Source: Stutzerimonas stutzeri
Lineage (GTDB): Bacteria; Pseudomonadota; Gammaproteobacteria; Pseudomonadales; Pseudomonadaceae
Assembly: GCF_024448985.1 (NCBI RefSeq)
Contig: NZ_JAMOII010000001.1
Span: forward strand, 1-64,000
Direction: 5' to 3'
Length of the DNA stretch: 64,000 nucleotides
Shown one piece after another: positions 9,498 to 20,025 of this stretch. Positions within the stretch are counted from its first letter, which is position 1. The number at the start of each line of letters is the position of its first letter. The notes under the pieces were generated by a model, which saw only the letters and a program-made list of their open reading frames with translations, made no database searches and was not told where the DNA came from. The position numbers were made by a program, and so were the translations under genes.

Positions 9498-11675
9498 ATG
9501 CAGCCGCATCGTTATCTCACCATTGGCGCCAAGTGCGTATGGGAGCGAGGCTTCGTCCTGTTGCTGGCCTTGATGCTCTGCACCTTTACCTTGCAAGCCA
9601 AGGAATACGCAGCCGAACAGCAGCGCATCGAGCTGTTCTTTCCGAAGGCGACCCAGGTCTCCGAGCCCGAAGGGGTTTATCAGGTTCGAACCCTCAGCGA
9701 TGGCGAGGGCACCGTCTACGGCTACGCGTTCCAGAGCATCAACGTCACGGACATGCCGGCGTACTCCGGCAAGCCGATGAACATTCAAGTGTTGCTCGAC
9801 CGTGACGGCCTGATCGTCGATGCCTATGTACTGGAGCACCACGAGCCCATCCTGCTGATCGGTATTCCCGAGCAGAAGCTGCATGACTTCACCGCGAAAT
9901 ACGCCGGGGTCAAGGCCGATCAGCGTGTGGTGGTGGGACGTTCCAGCGACAAGAGCGCGGTGACCGTCGATGCCGTGACGGGCGCCACCGTGACGGTGAT
10001 GGTGGTCAACGAAATCGTCATGCGCTCGGCCCATGAAGTGGCAGCGTCCCTCGGCCTGGTCAAGAGCAACCTCGACGCCAGGCAGAAGCCGGCCATCGTC
10101 CGCGAAGACGTTTACCAGCCTGCCACCTGGGCGGAGCTGACCGGCAACGGCGCGATCCGTCGTTTGCATCTGACCAATGCCGATATCAATGAGGCCTTCA
10201 AGGGCACCGCAGCCGAAGGCATCGACGAGGCGCCCGCGGAGGACGTCGACGAGACCTTCATCGATCTCTACACCGCCCACCTGAACCCGCCGACCATCGG
10301 TCGCAACCTGTTGGGCGACAACCAGTACCGCTTCCTGATGCAAGACCTGAAGCCGGGCGAACACGCCATCGCCGTGCTGGGCAGCGGCGAATACTCCTTC
10401 AAAGGCTCGGGTTATGTGCGTGGCGGCATCTTCGATCGGGTGCAGGTACGCCAGTTCGGCAACATCCTCAGCTTCCGCGATCTGGACTATCAGCGGCTCA
10501 ACGATGTGTTCGCCGAGGGCATGCCGGAATTCAAGGAAATGGCGATCTTCATCATCCGCGAGCATGTCGGGTTCGATCCGGGCACGCCGTGGTCGCTGGA
10601 GCTGCTGGTGCGCCGCCAGACCGGTCCGGTGGACGGCATCTTCACCAGTTTCGAGCTGCCCTATCAGATTCCTGGAGACTATATCGAGCGCCCGCAGCCG
10701 ACCGCCGAGGAGCTGGCCGCCATCGAGGAAGCCAACCGGCCGATGTGGGTCAACATTTGGTACCAGAAGAGCTTCCAGATCGGCGTGATTCTGGTCGCGC
10801 TGGCGCTGCTGACGGTCATCCTGTTCATGCAGGACACCTTCGCCCGGCGTCCGCGCTTCCTGCGCATCCTGCGCCATGGCTATTTGATCTTCACCGTGGT
10901 GTTCATCGGCTGGTATGCCCTGGGGCAACTGTCGGTGGTCAACGTGCTGACCTTCGTCCACGCGCTGGTGCAGGACTTCCGCTGGGAGCTGTTCCTGACC
11001 GATCCGGTGATCTTCATCCTCTGGACGTTCACCGCCGCGAGCCTGCTGCTCTGGGGGCGCGGCGTGTTCTGCGGCTGGCTATGCCCCTTCGGCGCGCTGC
11101 AGGAGCTGATCAACGAGGCCGCACGCAAGCTGAAGATCCCCCAGTACGACGTGCCGTTCACCGTTCACGAGCGGCTCTGGGCGATCAAGTACATCGTGCT
11201 GCTGGTGCTGTTCGGCATCTCGCTGGAATCCATGACGATGGCCGAGAAGGCCGCCGAGGTGGAGCCATTCAAAACCGCGATCACGCTCAGGTTCGACCGT
11301 CAGTGGTGGTTCGTCGCCTACGCCGTGTTCCTGCTGGTGATCAACATTTTTACCCGCAAGGTCTTCTGCCGCTACGTCTGCCCGCTGGGCGCAGGGCTGG
11401 CGATCACTGGTCGCTTCCGCCTGTTCGACTGGCTCAAGCGGCGCAAGGAATGCGGCAACCCCTGCCAGCTCTGCGCCAACGAGTGCGAAGTGCAGGCAAT
11501 CCATCCGGATGGGCATATCAACCACAACGAATGCCACTACTGCCTGGATTGCCAGATGACCTACTTCAACGAAAACAAATGCCCACCGCTGATAGCGAAG
11601 AACAAACGCGCCGAGCGTGGCAAGAAAGCGCCGGCCGGGCCTCAGCTGATCCCCGTGCAAGTCGTGGAACCCTGA
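9498..11675 (+). CDS. nosR: NosR, membrane flavo-iron-sulfur protein for N2O reduction
   Basis: Polytopic inner-membrane protein of 725 aa needed for nosZ expression and for keeping nitrous oxide reductase active. It is thought to pass electrons to NosZ. The order is a signal/anchor helix (about 15-33), a periplasmic FMN-binding domain with the flavinylation motif TGAT at 161-164, then further membrane helices from about residue 430. Two CxxxCP motifs (CGWLCPFG and CRYVCPLG) follow, then a C-terminal ferredoxin-like 4Fe-4S region (CGNPCQLCANEC and CHYCLDC). The length matches known NosR proteins. It is the first gene of the nos operon, behind a perfect DNR box, and 56 nt separate it from nosZ. 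Confidence 0.97.
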   Translation: MQPHRYLTIGAKCVWERGFVLLLALMLCTFTLQAKEYAAEQQRIELFFPKATQVSEPEGVYQVRTLSDGEGTVYGYAFQSINVTDMPAYSGKPMNIQVLLDRDGLIVDAYVLEHHEPILLIGIPEQKLHDFTAKYAGVKADQRVVVGRSSDKSAVTVDAVTGATVTVMVVNEIVMRSAHEVAASLGLVKSNLDARQKPAIVREDVYQPATWAELTGNGAIRRLHLTNADINEAFKGTAAEGIDEAPAEDVDETFIDLYTAHLNPPTIGRNLLGDNQYRFLMQDLKPGEHAIAVLGSGEYSFKGSGYVRGGIFDRVQVRQFGNILSFRDLDYQRLNDVFAEGMPEFKEMAIFIIREHVGFDPGTPWSLELLVRRQTGPVDGIFTSFELPYQIPGDYIERPQPTAEELAAIEEANRPMWVNIWYQKSFQIGVILVALALLTVILFMQDTFARRPRFLRILRHGYLIFTVVFIGWYALGQLSVVNVLTFVHALVQDFRWELFLTDPVIFILWTFTAASLLLWGRGVFCGWLCPFGALQELINEAARKLKIPQYDVPFTVHERLWAIKYIVLLVLFGISLESMTMAEKAAEVEPFKTAITLRFDRQWWFVAYAVFLLVINIFTRKVFCRYVCPLGAGLAITGRFRLFDWLKRRKECGNPCQLCANECEVQAIHPDGHINHNECHYCLDCQMTYFNENKCPPLIAKNKRAERGKKAPAGPQLIPVQVVEP

Positions 11676-11731
11676 ACCAGACACAACCCTTCACTTGACT
11701 GTTGGAAGTACATCCCGAAAAGGAGCAGACC

Positions 11732-13633
11732 ATGAGCGACAAGGCAAAAGGTAACACCGAGGTGCTGGAAAAGAGCGGTCTGAGCCGCCGCGGCTTCCTG
11801 GGTGCGACTGCAGTGACCGGCGCGGCGGTTGCCGCCACGGCGTTTGGCGGCGCGGTGATGACCCGCGAAGCCTTCGCGGCTGCGGCGAAAGACGCAAAAT
11901 CGAAGATTCATGTGGGGCCTGGCGAGCTGGATGATTACTACGGCTTCTGGAGCGGTGGCCACCAGGGTGAGGTGCGCGTGATCGGGGTGCCGTCGATGCG
12001 CGAGCTGATGCGTATCCCGGTATTCAACGTCGACTCGGCCACCGGTTGGGGACTGACCAACGAAAGCCGCGCGATCATGGGCGAGAGCGCCAAGTACCTC
12101 AACGGTGACTGCCACCATCCGCATATCTCCATGACCGATGGCAAGTACGACGGCAAGTATCTGTTCATCAACGACAAGGCCAACAGCCGCGTGGCACGTA
12201 TCCGCCTCGATGTCATGAAGTGCGACAAGATGCTCACCGTGCCGAACGTCCAGGCGATCCACGGTCTGCGCCTGCAGAAAGTGCCGCACACCAAGTACGT
12301 GTTCGCCAACGCCGAGTTCGTGATTCCGCATCCCAACGACGGCAGCACCTTCGATATCAGCGGCGAAAACGCCTACACCATGTTCAACGTCATCGATGCG
12401 GAGAAGATGGAGATGGCCTTCCAGGTCATCGTCGACGGCAACCTGGATAACACCGATGCCGATTACACCGGACGTTTCGCCGCTTCCACCTGCTACAACT
12501 CGGAAAAGGCCTTCGACCTGGGCGGCATGATGCGCAACGAGCGCGACTGGGTTGTGGTCTTCGATATCCCTGCCATCGAGGCGGCGATCAAGGCCGGTGA
12601 CTTCATTACCCTCGGCGACTCCAAGGTGCCGGTGGTCAATGGCCGCGACGGGTCCAAGCTGACTCGCTACATCCCGGTACCGAAAAACCCCCACGGCTTG
12701 AACACCTCGCCGGACGGTAAATACTTCATCGCCAACGGCAAGCTTTCGCCGACAGCCACTATCATCGCCATCGACAAGCTGCCCGAGCTGTTCGACGGCA
12801 AGCTGGCCGATCCCCGCGATGTGGTCGTGGGCGAACCCGAGCTGGGTCTCGGTCCGCTGCACACCACCTTCGACGGTCGCGGTAACGGCTACACCACGCT
12901 GTTCATCGACAGCCAGGTGGTCAAGTGGAACCTGGAAGAGGCCGTGCGCGCGTACAAGGGCGAGAAGGTCAACTACATCAAGCAGAAGCTGGACGTTCAC
13001 TACCAGCCGGGGCACATCCATGCCTCGCTGACCGAAACCAGCGAAGCCGACGGAAAGTGGCTGATCGCCCTGTCGAAGTTCTCCAAGGATCGCTTCCTGC
13101 CGGTCGGCCCGCTGCATCCGGAAAACGACCAGTTGATCGACATTTCCGGCGACGAGATGAAGCTGGTGCACGACGGCCCGACCTATGCCGAGCCGCACGA
13201 CTGCATCCTGGTGCGCCGCGACCAGATCCGAACCAAGAAGATCTGGGACCGCAACGATCCGATGTTCGCCCCGACGGTGGAAATGGCCAAGAAGGACGGC
13301 GTCAATCTGGATACCGACAACAAGGTCGTCCGTGATGGCAACAAGGTGCGCGTCTACATGACCTCCATGGCGCCGGCGTACGGCATCACGGAGTTCACGG
13401 TGAAGCAGGGCAACGAAGTCACCGTGGTCATCACCAACATCGACCAGATTGAGGATGTCTCTCACGGCTTCGTCATGACCAACCACGGCGCGAGCATGGA
13501 GATCAGCCCGCAGCAGACATCTTCCATCACTTTTACGGCCGATAAGCCCGGCCTGCACTGGTACTACTGCAGCTGGTTCTGCCACGCGCTGCACATGGAA
13601 ATGGTCGGTCGCATGCTGGTCGAACCGGCGTAA
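11732..13633 (+). CDS. nosZ: NosZ, nitrous oxide reductase (clade I, Tat-exported)
   Basis: Periplasmic copper enzyme that reduces N2O to N2, 633 aa as precursor. The start at 11732 has AAGGAG 6 nt upstream. The twin-arginine signal LSRRGFLG (residues 17-24) and long n-region mark a clade I, Tat-dependent enzyme. The CuZ-binding DCHHPH motif begins the seven-bladed propeller. The C-terminal cupredoxin domain holds the CuA site: Cys613, Cys617, His621 and Met624 in [12 protein letters not shown], plus the SHGF histidine. It is followed by a REP array before nosD, and a tatA/E-like gene closes the operon. Confidence 0.98.
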   Translation: MSDKAKGNTEVLEKSGLSRRGFLGATAVTGAAVAATAFGGAVMTREAFAAAAKDAKSKIHVGPGELDDYYGFWSGGHQGEVRVIGVPSMRELMRIPVFNVDSATGWGLTNESRAIMGESAKYLNGDCHHPHISMTDGKYDGKYLFINDKANSRVARIRLDVMKCDKMLTVPNVQAIHGLRLQKVPHTKYVFANAEFVIPHPNDGSTFDISGENAYTMFNVIDAEKMEMAFQVIVDGNLDNTDADYTGRFAASTCYNSEKAFDLGGMMRNERDWVVVFDIPAIEAAIKAGDFITLGDSKVPVVNGRDGSKLTRYIPVPKNPHGLNTSPDGKYFIANGKLSPTATIIAIDKLPELFDGKLADPRDVVVGEPELGLGPLHTTFDGRGNGYTTLFIDSQVVKWNLEEAVRAYKGEKVNYIKQKLDVHYQPGHIHASLTETSEADGKWLIALSKFSKDRFLPVGPLHPENDQLIDISGDEMKLVHDGPTYAEPHDCILVRRDQIRTKKIWDRNDPMFAPTVEMAKKDGVNLDTDNKVVRDGNKVRVYMTSMAPAYGITEFTVKQGNEVTVVITNIDQIEDVSHGFVMTNHGASMEISPQQTSSITFTADKPGLHWYYCSWFCHALHMEMVGRMLVEPA

Positions 13634-13644
13634 GCGGAAGGCCA

Positions 13645-13812
13645 TTCGCGAGCAAGCTCGCTCCTACAGGGCGGACGGTGTACCGCCGGGTTTTGTAGGA
13701 GCCAGCTCGCTGGCGAACCAGGCGACGCTGCTGGCCCATTCGCGAGCCGGCCCGCGCTTACAGGACGGTGGTATGCCACCGAGGTTTTGTAGGAGCGAGC
13801 TCGCTCGCGAAC
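13645..13812. repeat. Tandem REP pair (two 74-nt BIME units) between nosZ and nosD
   Basis: Two tandem units at 13645-13718 and 13739-13812, with a 20-nt spacer. Each is an inverted REP (TTCGCGAGCAAGCTCGCTCC type), a 26-nt GC-rich linker that itself forms a small hairpin, and a direct REP (TGTAGGAGCGAGCTCGCTCG type). They sit inside the operon and could shield nosZ mRNA or reduce read-through to nosDFYL. Confidence 0.85.
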
Positions 13813-13872
13813 AGCGGACCAGCGACATTCGACAGCCGCACGATTGCCTGGAAACCGGAGAAGGTAAACGCA

Positions 13873-15180
13873 GTGCTCAGATTTCAGGTCACCCACCCGC
13901 TACCTCCCTTGGCACTCTCGATATTGCTATCGCTGCCCGGAGTCGCGCTGGCGGAACCGCAACCCATCACCTCGCTGCCCCTGGAGCAAGGAGACAACCG
14001 CTGGACGCTGCCCGCTGGCGAATACACCGGGCAATTTCTCATCGATCAGCCGCTGACGCTGCACTGTGCGCTCGGCGCGGTGATCGAGGCGCAGGGCCAG
14101 GGCAATGCGCTGACCATCCGCGCACCGCATGTGACTATCGACGGCTGCGAGCTGCGCGATTGGGGTCGCGATCTGACCAAGATGAACGCGGCGATCTTCA
14201 TCGAACCCAGCGCCACCGATGCGGTGATCCGTAACAACCGCTTGCAGGGGCCGGGGTTCGGTATCTGGGCCGATCGCAGCCAGAATCTGCTGATCGAAGG
14301 CAACCGGATCGAGGGCGACCTGAGCCTGCGCTCCCAGGACCGGGGCAACGGCATCCACCTGTTTTCCATCAAAGGTGCCCGGGTGCTCGACAACCATGTC
14401 TGGCATACGCGCGACGGCATCTACATCGACAACTCCAATGGCAACAGCATCGAGCGCAACCTGTTCGAGGATCTGCGCTACGGCGTGCATTACATGTTTT
14501 CCCACGAGAACCGGGTGATCGGCAACGTCACGCGCCGCACTCGCACCGGTTACGCGTTGATGCAGAGCCGCAAGCTGACCGTGATCGGCAACCGCTCCGA
14601 GCGGGATCAGAACTACGGCATCCTGATGAACTACATCACCTACTCGACGCTCAAGGACAACGTCGTCACCGACGTCGAGCGCGGCGACACCGGTGGCGAC
14701 AGCATGATCAGCGGCGGCGAGGGCAAGGCACTGTTCATTTACAACTCGCTGTTCAACACCATCGAGAGCAACCATTTCCTGCGCAGCGAAATGGGCATTC
14801 ACCTGACCGCAGGCTCGGAAAACAACCGCATCGTCGGCAATGCCTTCGTCGGCAACCAGCAGCAGGTCAAGTATGTCGCCGTGCGGACCCAGGAGTGGTC
14901 GGTCGAGGGGCGCGGCAACTACTGGAGCGACTACCTGGGCTGGGATCGCGACGACGACGGCCTCGGCGATATCGCCTACGAGCCCAACGACAATGTCGAC
15001 CGTCTGCTGTGGATGTATCCGCAGGTGCGGCTGCTGATGAACAGCCCCAGCATCGAAGTATTGCGCTGGGTACAACGCGCCTTTCCGGTGATCAAGTCGC
15101 CGGGCGTGCAGGACAGCCATCCACTGATGAAGCTGCCTACCGAAAAACTGTTGAAGTCAGACCAGGAACCCCTGTCATGA
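13873..15180 (+). CDS. nosD: NosD, periplasmic CuZ maturation protein
   Basis: Periplasmic right-handed beta-helix protein of 435 aa that acts with the NosFY transporter to supply sulfur for CuZ assembly on NosZ. A GTG start at 13873 is chosen: GGAGAAGG lies about 8 nt upstream, and the product then begins with a good signal peptide (LRFQVTHPL to GVALAEP). A longer ATG start at 13768 would put REP-encoded residues at the N-terminus. Repeated NxIxxN-type rungs (for example [27 protein letters not shown]) are the CASH/NosD repeats. The stop overlaps the nosF start (ATGA). Confidence 0.95.
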   Translation: MLRFQVTHPLPPLALSILLSLPGVALAEPQPITSLPLEQGDNRWTLPAGEYTGQFLIDQPLTLHCALGAVIEAQGQGNALTIRAPHVTIDGCELRDWGRDLTKMNAAIFIEPSATDAVIRNNRLQGPGFGIWADRSQNLLIEGNRIEGDLSLRSQDRGNGIHLFSIKGARVLDNHVWHTRDGIYIDNSNGNSIERNLFEDLRYGVHYMFSHENRVIGNVTRRTRTGYALMQSRKLTVIGNRSERDQNYGILMNYITYSTLKDNVVTDVERGDTGGDSMISGGEGKALFIYNSLFNTIESNHFLRSEMGIHLTAGSENNRIVGNAFVGNQQQVKYVAVRTQEWSVEGRGNYWSDYLGWDRDDDGLGDIAYEPNDNVDRLLWMYPQVRLLMNSPSIEVLRWVQRAFPVIKSPGVQDSHPLMKLPTEKLLKSDQEPLS

Positions 15181-16103
15181 ATGCCGTTGAGATCAAGGGT
15201 GTCAGCCAGCGTTACGGCAACATGACCGTGTTGCACGATTTGAACCTGAACCTCGGCGAAGGCGAGGTACTGGGCCTGTTCGGCCATAACGGCGCCGGGA
15301 AGACCACCAGCATGAAGCTGATCCTCGGCCTGTTGCAGGCCAGCGAGGGGCTTGTCAGGGTGCTCGGTCGCGACCCGCGCACCAGCGATGTCCGTCGCCA
15401 GCTGGGCTATTTGCCGGAGAACGTCACCTTCTATCCGCAGCTGACTGGGCGCGAAACCCTGCGCCACTTTGCGCGCCTGAAGAGCACACCGCTGGGACAG
15501 GTGGATGATCTGCTGGAACAGGTCGGCCTGGCCCACGCCGCCGACCGCCGGGTGAAGACCTATTCCAAGGGCATGCGTCAGCGCCTCGGCCTGGCCCAGG
15601 CGGTACTCGGCGAACCGCGTTTGTTGCTGCTGGACGAACCCACTGTCGGCCTCGACCCCATCGCCACTCAGGACTTGTATCTGCTGGTCGACCGTCTGCG
15701 CCAGAGCGGCACCAGTGTGATCCTCTGCTCCCACGTATTGCCCGGCGTGGAGGCGCATATCAACCGCGCGGCGATTCTCGCCAAGGGCCGTCTGCAGGCC
15801 GTCGGCAGCCTGAAGCATCTGCGCAGCGAAGCCGGCCTGCCGGTGCGCATTCGCGCCAGCGGCCTCGCCAGGAGCGACGCCTGGCTGGAACGCTGGAACA
15901 CGGCCGGCCATGCGGCGCAGCGTCATGGCGAGGACGGGGTCGAGGTGGTCGCGATCAACGGCCACAAGCTGCCGTTGCTGCGCGAGCTGCTGGGTGAAAG
16001 CGAGCCGGATGACGTCGAGATCCACCAGCCATCGCTGGAGGATCTGTATCGCTACTACATGGGGCGCGCCGGAGATGTGCAGGCAGCGGAGGGCAAGGTA
16101 TGA
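15177..16103 (+). CDS. nosF: NosF, ABC transporter ATPase
   Basis: Cytoplasmic ATPase of the NosDFY complex, 308 aa. Walker A GHNGAGKT is at 36-43, the ABC signature reads [10 protein letters not shown], and Walker B with the next motif reads [12 protein letters not shown]. It powers export of the sulfur species for CuZ biogenesis, with NosY as permease. Both ends are translationally coupled: its ATG overlaps the nosD stop and its TGA overlaps the nosY ATG. Confidence 0.96.
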   Translation: MNAVEIKGVSQRYGNMTVLHDLNLNLGEGEVLGLFGHNGAGKTTSMKLILGLLQASEGLVRVLGRDPRTSDVRRQLGYLPENVTFYPQLTGRETLRHFARLKSTPLGQVDDLLEQVGLAHAADRRVKTYSKGMRQRLGLAQAVLGEPRLLLLDEPTVGLDPIATQDLYLLVDRLRQSGTSVILCSHVLPGVEAHINRAAILAKGRLQAVGSLKHLRSEAGLPVRIRASGLARSDAWLERWNTAGHAAQRHGEDGVEVVAINGHKLPLLRELLGESEPDDVEIHQPSLEDLYRYYMGRAGDVQAAEGKV

Positions 16104-16927
16104 ACCAGGTCTGGAACATCGCTCGCAAGGAGCTCAGCGACGGCCTGCGCAACCGCTGGTTGCTGGCCATCAGCCTGTTGTTCGCTGTACTGGCCGTGGG
16201 TATAGCCTGGCTTGGCGCGGCCGCCTCGGGGCAGGTGGGGTTCACCTCGATCCCGGCAACCATCGCCAGCCTAGCGAGCCTCGCCACCTTCCTGATGCCG
16301 CTGATCGCGCTGCTGCTGGCCTATGACGCCATCGTCGGCGAGGACGAGGGCGGCACCCTGATGCTGCTGCTGACCTATCCCTTGGGCCGCGGCGAAATTC
16401 TGCTCGGCAAGTTCGTCGGCCACGGGTTGATTCTCGCGCTGGCGGTGCTGATCGGCTTTGGCGGCGCCGCGCTGGCCATCGCCGTGCTGGTCGAGGATAT
16501 CGAGCTGGGGCTGCTGCTCTGGGCCTTCGGCCGTTTCATGATCTCGTCAACGCTGCTGGGCTGGGTGTTCCTGGCGATGGCCTACGTGCTCAGCGGCAAG
16601 GTCAACGAGAAATCCAGTGCCGCCGGCCTGGCGCTGGGCATCTGGTTCCTGTTCGTGCTGGTGTTCGATCTGGTGTTGCTGGCCCTGCTGGTGCTCAGCG
16701 AAGGCAAGTTCAGCCCTGAATTGCTGCCCTGGTTGCTGCTGCTCAACCCCGCCGATATCTACCGGCTGATCAACCTGTCCGGTTTCGAGGGTGGCAACGC
16801 CATGGGCGTGCTGTCGCTGGGCAGCGAACTGCCGGTGCCCGGCGCGGTGCTCTGGCTGTGCCTGTTGGCCTGGGTCGGGGCGTCGCTGCTGCTGGCCTAT
16901 GGCATCTTCCGCCGTCGGCTGACCTGA
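16100..16927 (+). CDS. nosY: NosY, ABC transporter permease
   Basis: Six-helix inner-membrane permease of 275 aa, partner of NosF. The N-terminus ([19 protein letters not shown]) is the usual coupling-helix region of ABC-2 permeases, followed by evenly spaced hydrophobic segments and a short basic C-terminus (FRRRLT). It overlaps nosF by 4 nt, and 23 nt separate it from nosL. Confidence 0.95.
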   Translation: MNQVWNIARKELSDGLRNRWLLAISLLFAVLAVGIAWLGAAASGQVGFTSIPATIASLASLATFLMPLIALLLAYDAIVGEDEGGTLMLLLTYPLGRGEILLGKFVGHGLILALAVLIGFGGAALAIAVLVEDIELGLLLWAFGRFMISSTLLGWVFLAMAYVLSGKVNEKSSAAGLALGIWFLFVLVFDLVLLALLVLSEGKFSPELLPWLLLLNPADIYRLINLSGFEGGNAMGVLSLGSELPVPGAVLWLCLLAWVGASLLLAYGIFRRRLT

Positions 16928-16950
16928 TTTCCTCCGTTAAAGGAACTGCA

Positions 16951-17505
16951 ATGATGAATGCGTTATACGTACAGGCTTCTCGAGCGTTGGTTGCCATCTT
17001 GCTGCTGGCTTTGGCCGGCTGTAATGAATCCGAGCAGGTGGAGCAGGTTCTGGAACCGGTCGCTTTCCATGCCGACGATGAGTGCCATGTCTGCGGCATG
17101 GTCATCGCTGACTTTCCCGGTCCAAAGGGGCAGGCGGTCGAGAAGGGCGGAGTGCGCAAGTTCTGCTCCACGGCGGAGATGCTCGGCTGGTGGCTGCAGC
17201 CGGAGAACCGCGTGCTGAACGCCAAACTGTACGTTCACGACATGGGGCGCAGCAGCTGGGAACAACCGAATGATGAATATCTGATCGATGCCACCAGCGC
17301 TTATTACGTGGCCGGAACTGGGCTCAAAGGCGCGATGGGTGCGGTACTGGCGACGTTCGCTGAGGAGGCGGCCGCGCAGAAGCTGGCCGCCGAACAGGGC
17401 GGGCGGGTATTGCGCTTCGAGGAGATCGATCAGTCGGTGCTTCAACAGTCCTCAGGCATGCATCAGCACATGTCGGATCACCACAACGCTCACGCCGGTC
17501 ATTAG
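16951..17505 (+). CDS. nosL: NosL, copper-binding lipoprotein
   Basis: Periplasm-facing lipoprotein of 184 aa that delivers Cu(I) to apo-NosZ. The lipobox LAGC places the lipidated Cys at 24. The metal site is the conserved ECHVCGM motif (Cys45, Cys48, Met50). A His-rich tail ends the protein. AAAGGA precedes the ATG at 16951; a second ATG follows directly at 16954. Confidence 0.95.
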   Translation: MMNALYVQASRALVAILLLALAGCNESEQVEQVLEPVAFHADDECHVCGMVIADFPGPKGQAVEKGGVRKFCSTAEMLGWWLQPENRVLNAKLYVHDMGRSSWEQPNDEYLIDATSAYYVAGTGLKGAMGAVLATFAEEAAAQKLAAEQGGRVLRFEEIDQSVLQQSSGMHQHMSDHHNAHAGH

Positions 17506-17530
17506 GCCGGCTAACAAGAGGTATAGAAAA

Positions 17531-17713
17531 ATGATGGGTATCAGCATTTGGCAGCTTCTGATCGTGTTGCTGATCGTGGTGATGCTGTTCGGTACCAAGC
17601 GCCTGCGCGGCCTTGGTTCGGACTTGGGCGGCGCCATCAGTGGCTTTCGTAAATCCATGAGTGATGGGGAAAGCGCAACGCAGGGGGATGCGGTTAAGCA
17701 GGAGTTGAAATAG
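17531..17713 (+). CDS. tatE: TatA/TatE-type Tat translocase subunit
   Basis: A 60-aa protein with the TatA/E plan: one N-terminal transmembrane helix (residues 3-19), the [15 protein letters not shown] hinge and amphipathic helix, and a short charged tail. As the last gene of the nos operon it probably supports Tat export of NosZ, which has a twin-arginine signal. AGAGG lies 9-10 nt before the ATG at 17531. A tatE-like gene in this place is known in P. stutzeri. Confidence 0.9.
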   Translation: MMGISIWQLLIVLLIVVMLFGTKRLRGLGSDLGGAISGFRKSMSDGESATQGDAVKQELK

Positions 17714-17820
17714 GTTTTTCGTATTTCAGCGGCATGGTTGCTGGGCGCTGGGCTGGCAAGTTGGGATGTGTTGAATGATGTTTTGGGTTTATAAGCGCTT
17801 ATCGAGTTGCTTGATGGCTT

Positions 17821-18356
17821 GGTTTCGCCCTGCTGGGCGAGTCACTTTTTTCAATCGCGAAAAAAGTAACCAAAAACGCTTGCCCCTGCATCCGGCCCTG
17901 CGCTTCGCTCCGGGTCCGTTCGCTCCATCGCCGCTCCGAGGGTCGCCGTACAAGGGCCATCCATGGCCCATTACGGCTATCGCCGCATCCATGCGGCTCG
18001 CCCCTCTGCGCAACGATTCCGCTCACCCTTCTGATGGGGCGTTTCGCGTCGCCTGTTAGGCCGTGCATGTGAACAAGCAAAGCGCTTTGCTTCTATCGCT
18101 GCTAGAGAACTTCCAGACGACTCGGTCCCGAGTCCCCCTTCAGGAGGCCGAGCGAAGGCGCTGCGCAGGGGACGAGCGGCATGGATGCCGCGAGAGGCTT
18201 AAAGGGCCATGGATGGCCCTTGTAAGCCGGGCCCCGGAGCGGCGCCGGAGCGAGGGAAGTTTTGCGAAGCAAAACCCGGATGTTGGGGTGGCCTTCTTTT
18301 TGGTTCCTTTTTCTTGGCCAAACAAGAAAAAGGGACTCGCCCAGCAGGGCGAAACC
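17821..18356. repeat. 536-bp imperfect inverted-repeat element
   Basis: The ends match as inverted repeats: 17821-17850 (starting GGTTTCGCCCTGCTGGGCGA) pairs with 18327-18356, with two mismatches in 30 nt. The arms keep pairing inward: AAAAAAGTAACCAAAA with the inverse near 18295-18312, the block around CAAGGGCCATCCATGGCCC (17951-17969) with 18206-18226, and CGCATCCATGCGGCTCG with 18177-18195. Together they form one giant imperfect palindrome with a loop near 18010-18150. Small ORFs inside mirror each other and are not credible genes. No transposase is present. It looks like a non-autonomous repeated element. The rest of the gap 17714-18723 holds nothing else recognised, apart from the DNR box at 18589. 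Confidence 0.8.
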
Positions 18357-18588
18357 TGAAGTGTCAGCACGCTCGGTAATAGCCCTGATCTCCAAAGTGC
18401 AAGCTTAAACGAGCTGGCAGTATCACCTGCCCGTCCGATACCAATCTTTGTCCCCCGGAAAGCGCGATGAACCTGAAATAAGCGGCACGGCTGACGTCAC
18501 GCTCACGCACGGGAACCCCAACCTGACGCCCCTGCGTCCGGGCCCTGAAGCCTGCCAATCGTCGGCACCGAGGCGGCTCGGCAAAAAG

Positions 18589-18602
18589 ATGATCGCAATC
18601 AA
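18589..18602. promoter_or_regulatory. FNR/DNR-type box for nnrS
   Basis: ATGATCGCAATCAA matches TTGAT-N4-ATCAA at 9 of 10 positions, centred about 128 nt upstream of the nnrS start codon. Confidence 0.7.
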
Positions 18603-18723
18603 GTCTGTCGGAGCCTTCTAACCTGTAGAAAGTAATCCTGGCTCCGCGATATCGGAGCGATCACGGTTCTGCCCGGCAGACTTCATCCCGCCGGGCGGAC
18701 ACGAAGAAGATCAGGAGGCCTTT

Positions 18724-19914
18724 GTGCAAGTAATCGATCGGCGAAAAGCCCTGAGTATCCCGCCTCTGTGGCGGCTCGCCTTTCGCCCGTTTTTTCTCGC
18801 CGGCAGCCTCTTCGCCATGCTCGCGATTCCGCTCTGGGTCGCCACCTGGACCGGCATCTGGCCCGGTTTCCAGCCAACCGGCGGCTGGTTGTCCTGGCAT
18901 CGCCACGAAATGCTGTTCGGTTTCGCCATGGCGATCGTCGCCGGTTTCCTGCTCACTGCGGGGCAAACCTGGACCGGCCAACCCGGCGTTTCCGGCAATA
19001 AGTTGATGGCACTGGCCGCCGTCTGGCTGCTGGCGCGGCTGGGCTGGCTGTTCGGCCTGCCGCTGGCGCTGGTGGTCCCGCTGGACTTGCTATTCATGCT
19101 CGGCGTGACCGGGCTGATGGCGCGCATGCTCTGGGTGGTCCGGCAGAAGCGCAACTACCCGATCGTCGCGGTACTTACGCTGATGATCGGCGCCGACGTG
19201 CTGGTGCTTTGCGGTATTGCCCAAGGCAATGACGGATTGCAGCGCCAAGGCATCCTCGCCGGGCTGTGGCTGGTGGCGGCGCTGATGGCGATCATTGGCG
19301 GGCGGGTGATTCCCTTCTTCACGCAGCGCGGCCTCGGCCACACCGAAGCCGTGAAACCCTGGGTCTGGCTGGACGTGGCTCTGCTGGTCGGCACCGGCCT
19401 GATCGCCGTGCTCTATGCCGCAGGCGTCGCGCTGCAACAGCACCTGTTGATCGGCGTGTTGTTCCTGGCCATCGCCACCGGCCACCTGCTGCGGCTGGTG
19501 CGCTGGTACGACGGCGGCATCTGGCGCGTGCCGCTGCTCTGGTCACTGCACGTGGCGATGCTCTGGCTGGTGGTCGCAGCGGCGGGGCTGGCGCTGTGGA
19601 ATTTCGGCTTGCTGAGCAGCTCCAGCCCTTCGTTGCATGCGCTGTCGGTGGGCTCCATGAGCGGCCTGATTCTAGCGATGATCGCGCGCGTCACGCTTGG
19701 CCACACCGGGCGCCCGTTGCAGCTGCCGAGTGGCATCGTCGGTGCCTTCGTGCTGTTCAACCTCGGGGCGGCCTCGCGGGTGTTCCTTTCCGGCCAGTGG
19801 CCGGTGACGGGCCTTTGGCTGGCAGCGATCTGCTGGGCGCTGGCCTTCGCGCTCTACGTCTGGCGTTACGCGCCGATGCTGCTGAGTGCACGGGTCGACG
19901 GCCATCCGGGCTGA
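18724..19914 (+). CDS. nnrS: NnrS family heme/copper membrane protein
   Basis: Integral membrane protein of 396 aa with about twelve predicted helices, belonging to the NnrS family. Members protect against NO stress and bind heme and copper. The N-terminal PLWRLAFRPFFLAGSLFA segment, the WHRHEMLFGFAMAIVAGFLLTA motif with conserved histidines, and IIGGRVIPFFTQRG are family hallmarks. The start is GTG at 18724 with AGGAGG 6 nt upstream. A DNR-type box upstream places it in the denitrification regulon. Confidence 0.93.
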   Translation: MQVIDRRKALSIPPLWRLAFRPFFLAGSLFAMLAIPLWVATWTGIWPGFQPTGGWLSWHRHEMLFGFAMAIVAGFLLTAGQTWTGQPGVSGNKLMALAAVWLLARLGWLFGLPLALVVPLDLLFMLGVTGLMARMLWVVRQKRNYPIVAVLTLMIGADVLVLCGIAQGNDGLQRQGILAGLWLVAALMAIIGGRVIPFFTQRGLGHTEAVKPWVWLDVALLVGTGLIAVLYAAGVALQQHLLIGVLFLAIATGHLLRLVRWYDGGIWRVPLLWSLHVAMLWLVVAAAGLALWNFGLLSSSSPSLHALSVGSMSGLILAMIARVTLGHTGRPLQLPSGIVGAFVLFNLGAASRVFLSGQWPVTGLWLAAICWALAFALYVWRYAPMLLSARVDGHPG

Positions 19915-20025
19915 TATCTCCTTACCAGGCACTGCCCGCTTATTCATTCAACAGAGAAAACGCTGCCTGCCCAAATCCGGGACGGGCAGCCTGCGGCTCG
20001 GCGGACGCCGGCATCGGAGATGATG

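Noticed and set aside
11642-13645. A 667-codon minus-strand open frame opposite nosZ
   Set aside because: Antisense shadow; the plus strand has full NosZ motifs and ribosome site.
17789-18359. Several 60-98-aa frames within the 536-bp palindrome
   Set aside because: They mirror each other across the inverted repeat and lack ribosome sites; better explained as parts of a non-coding repeat.
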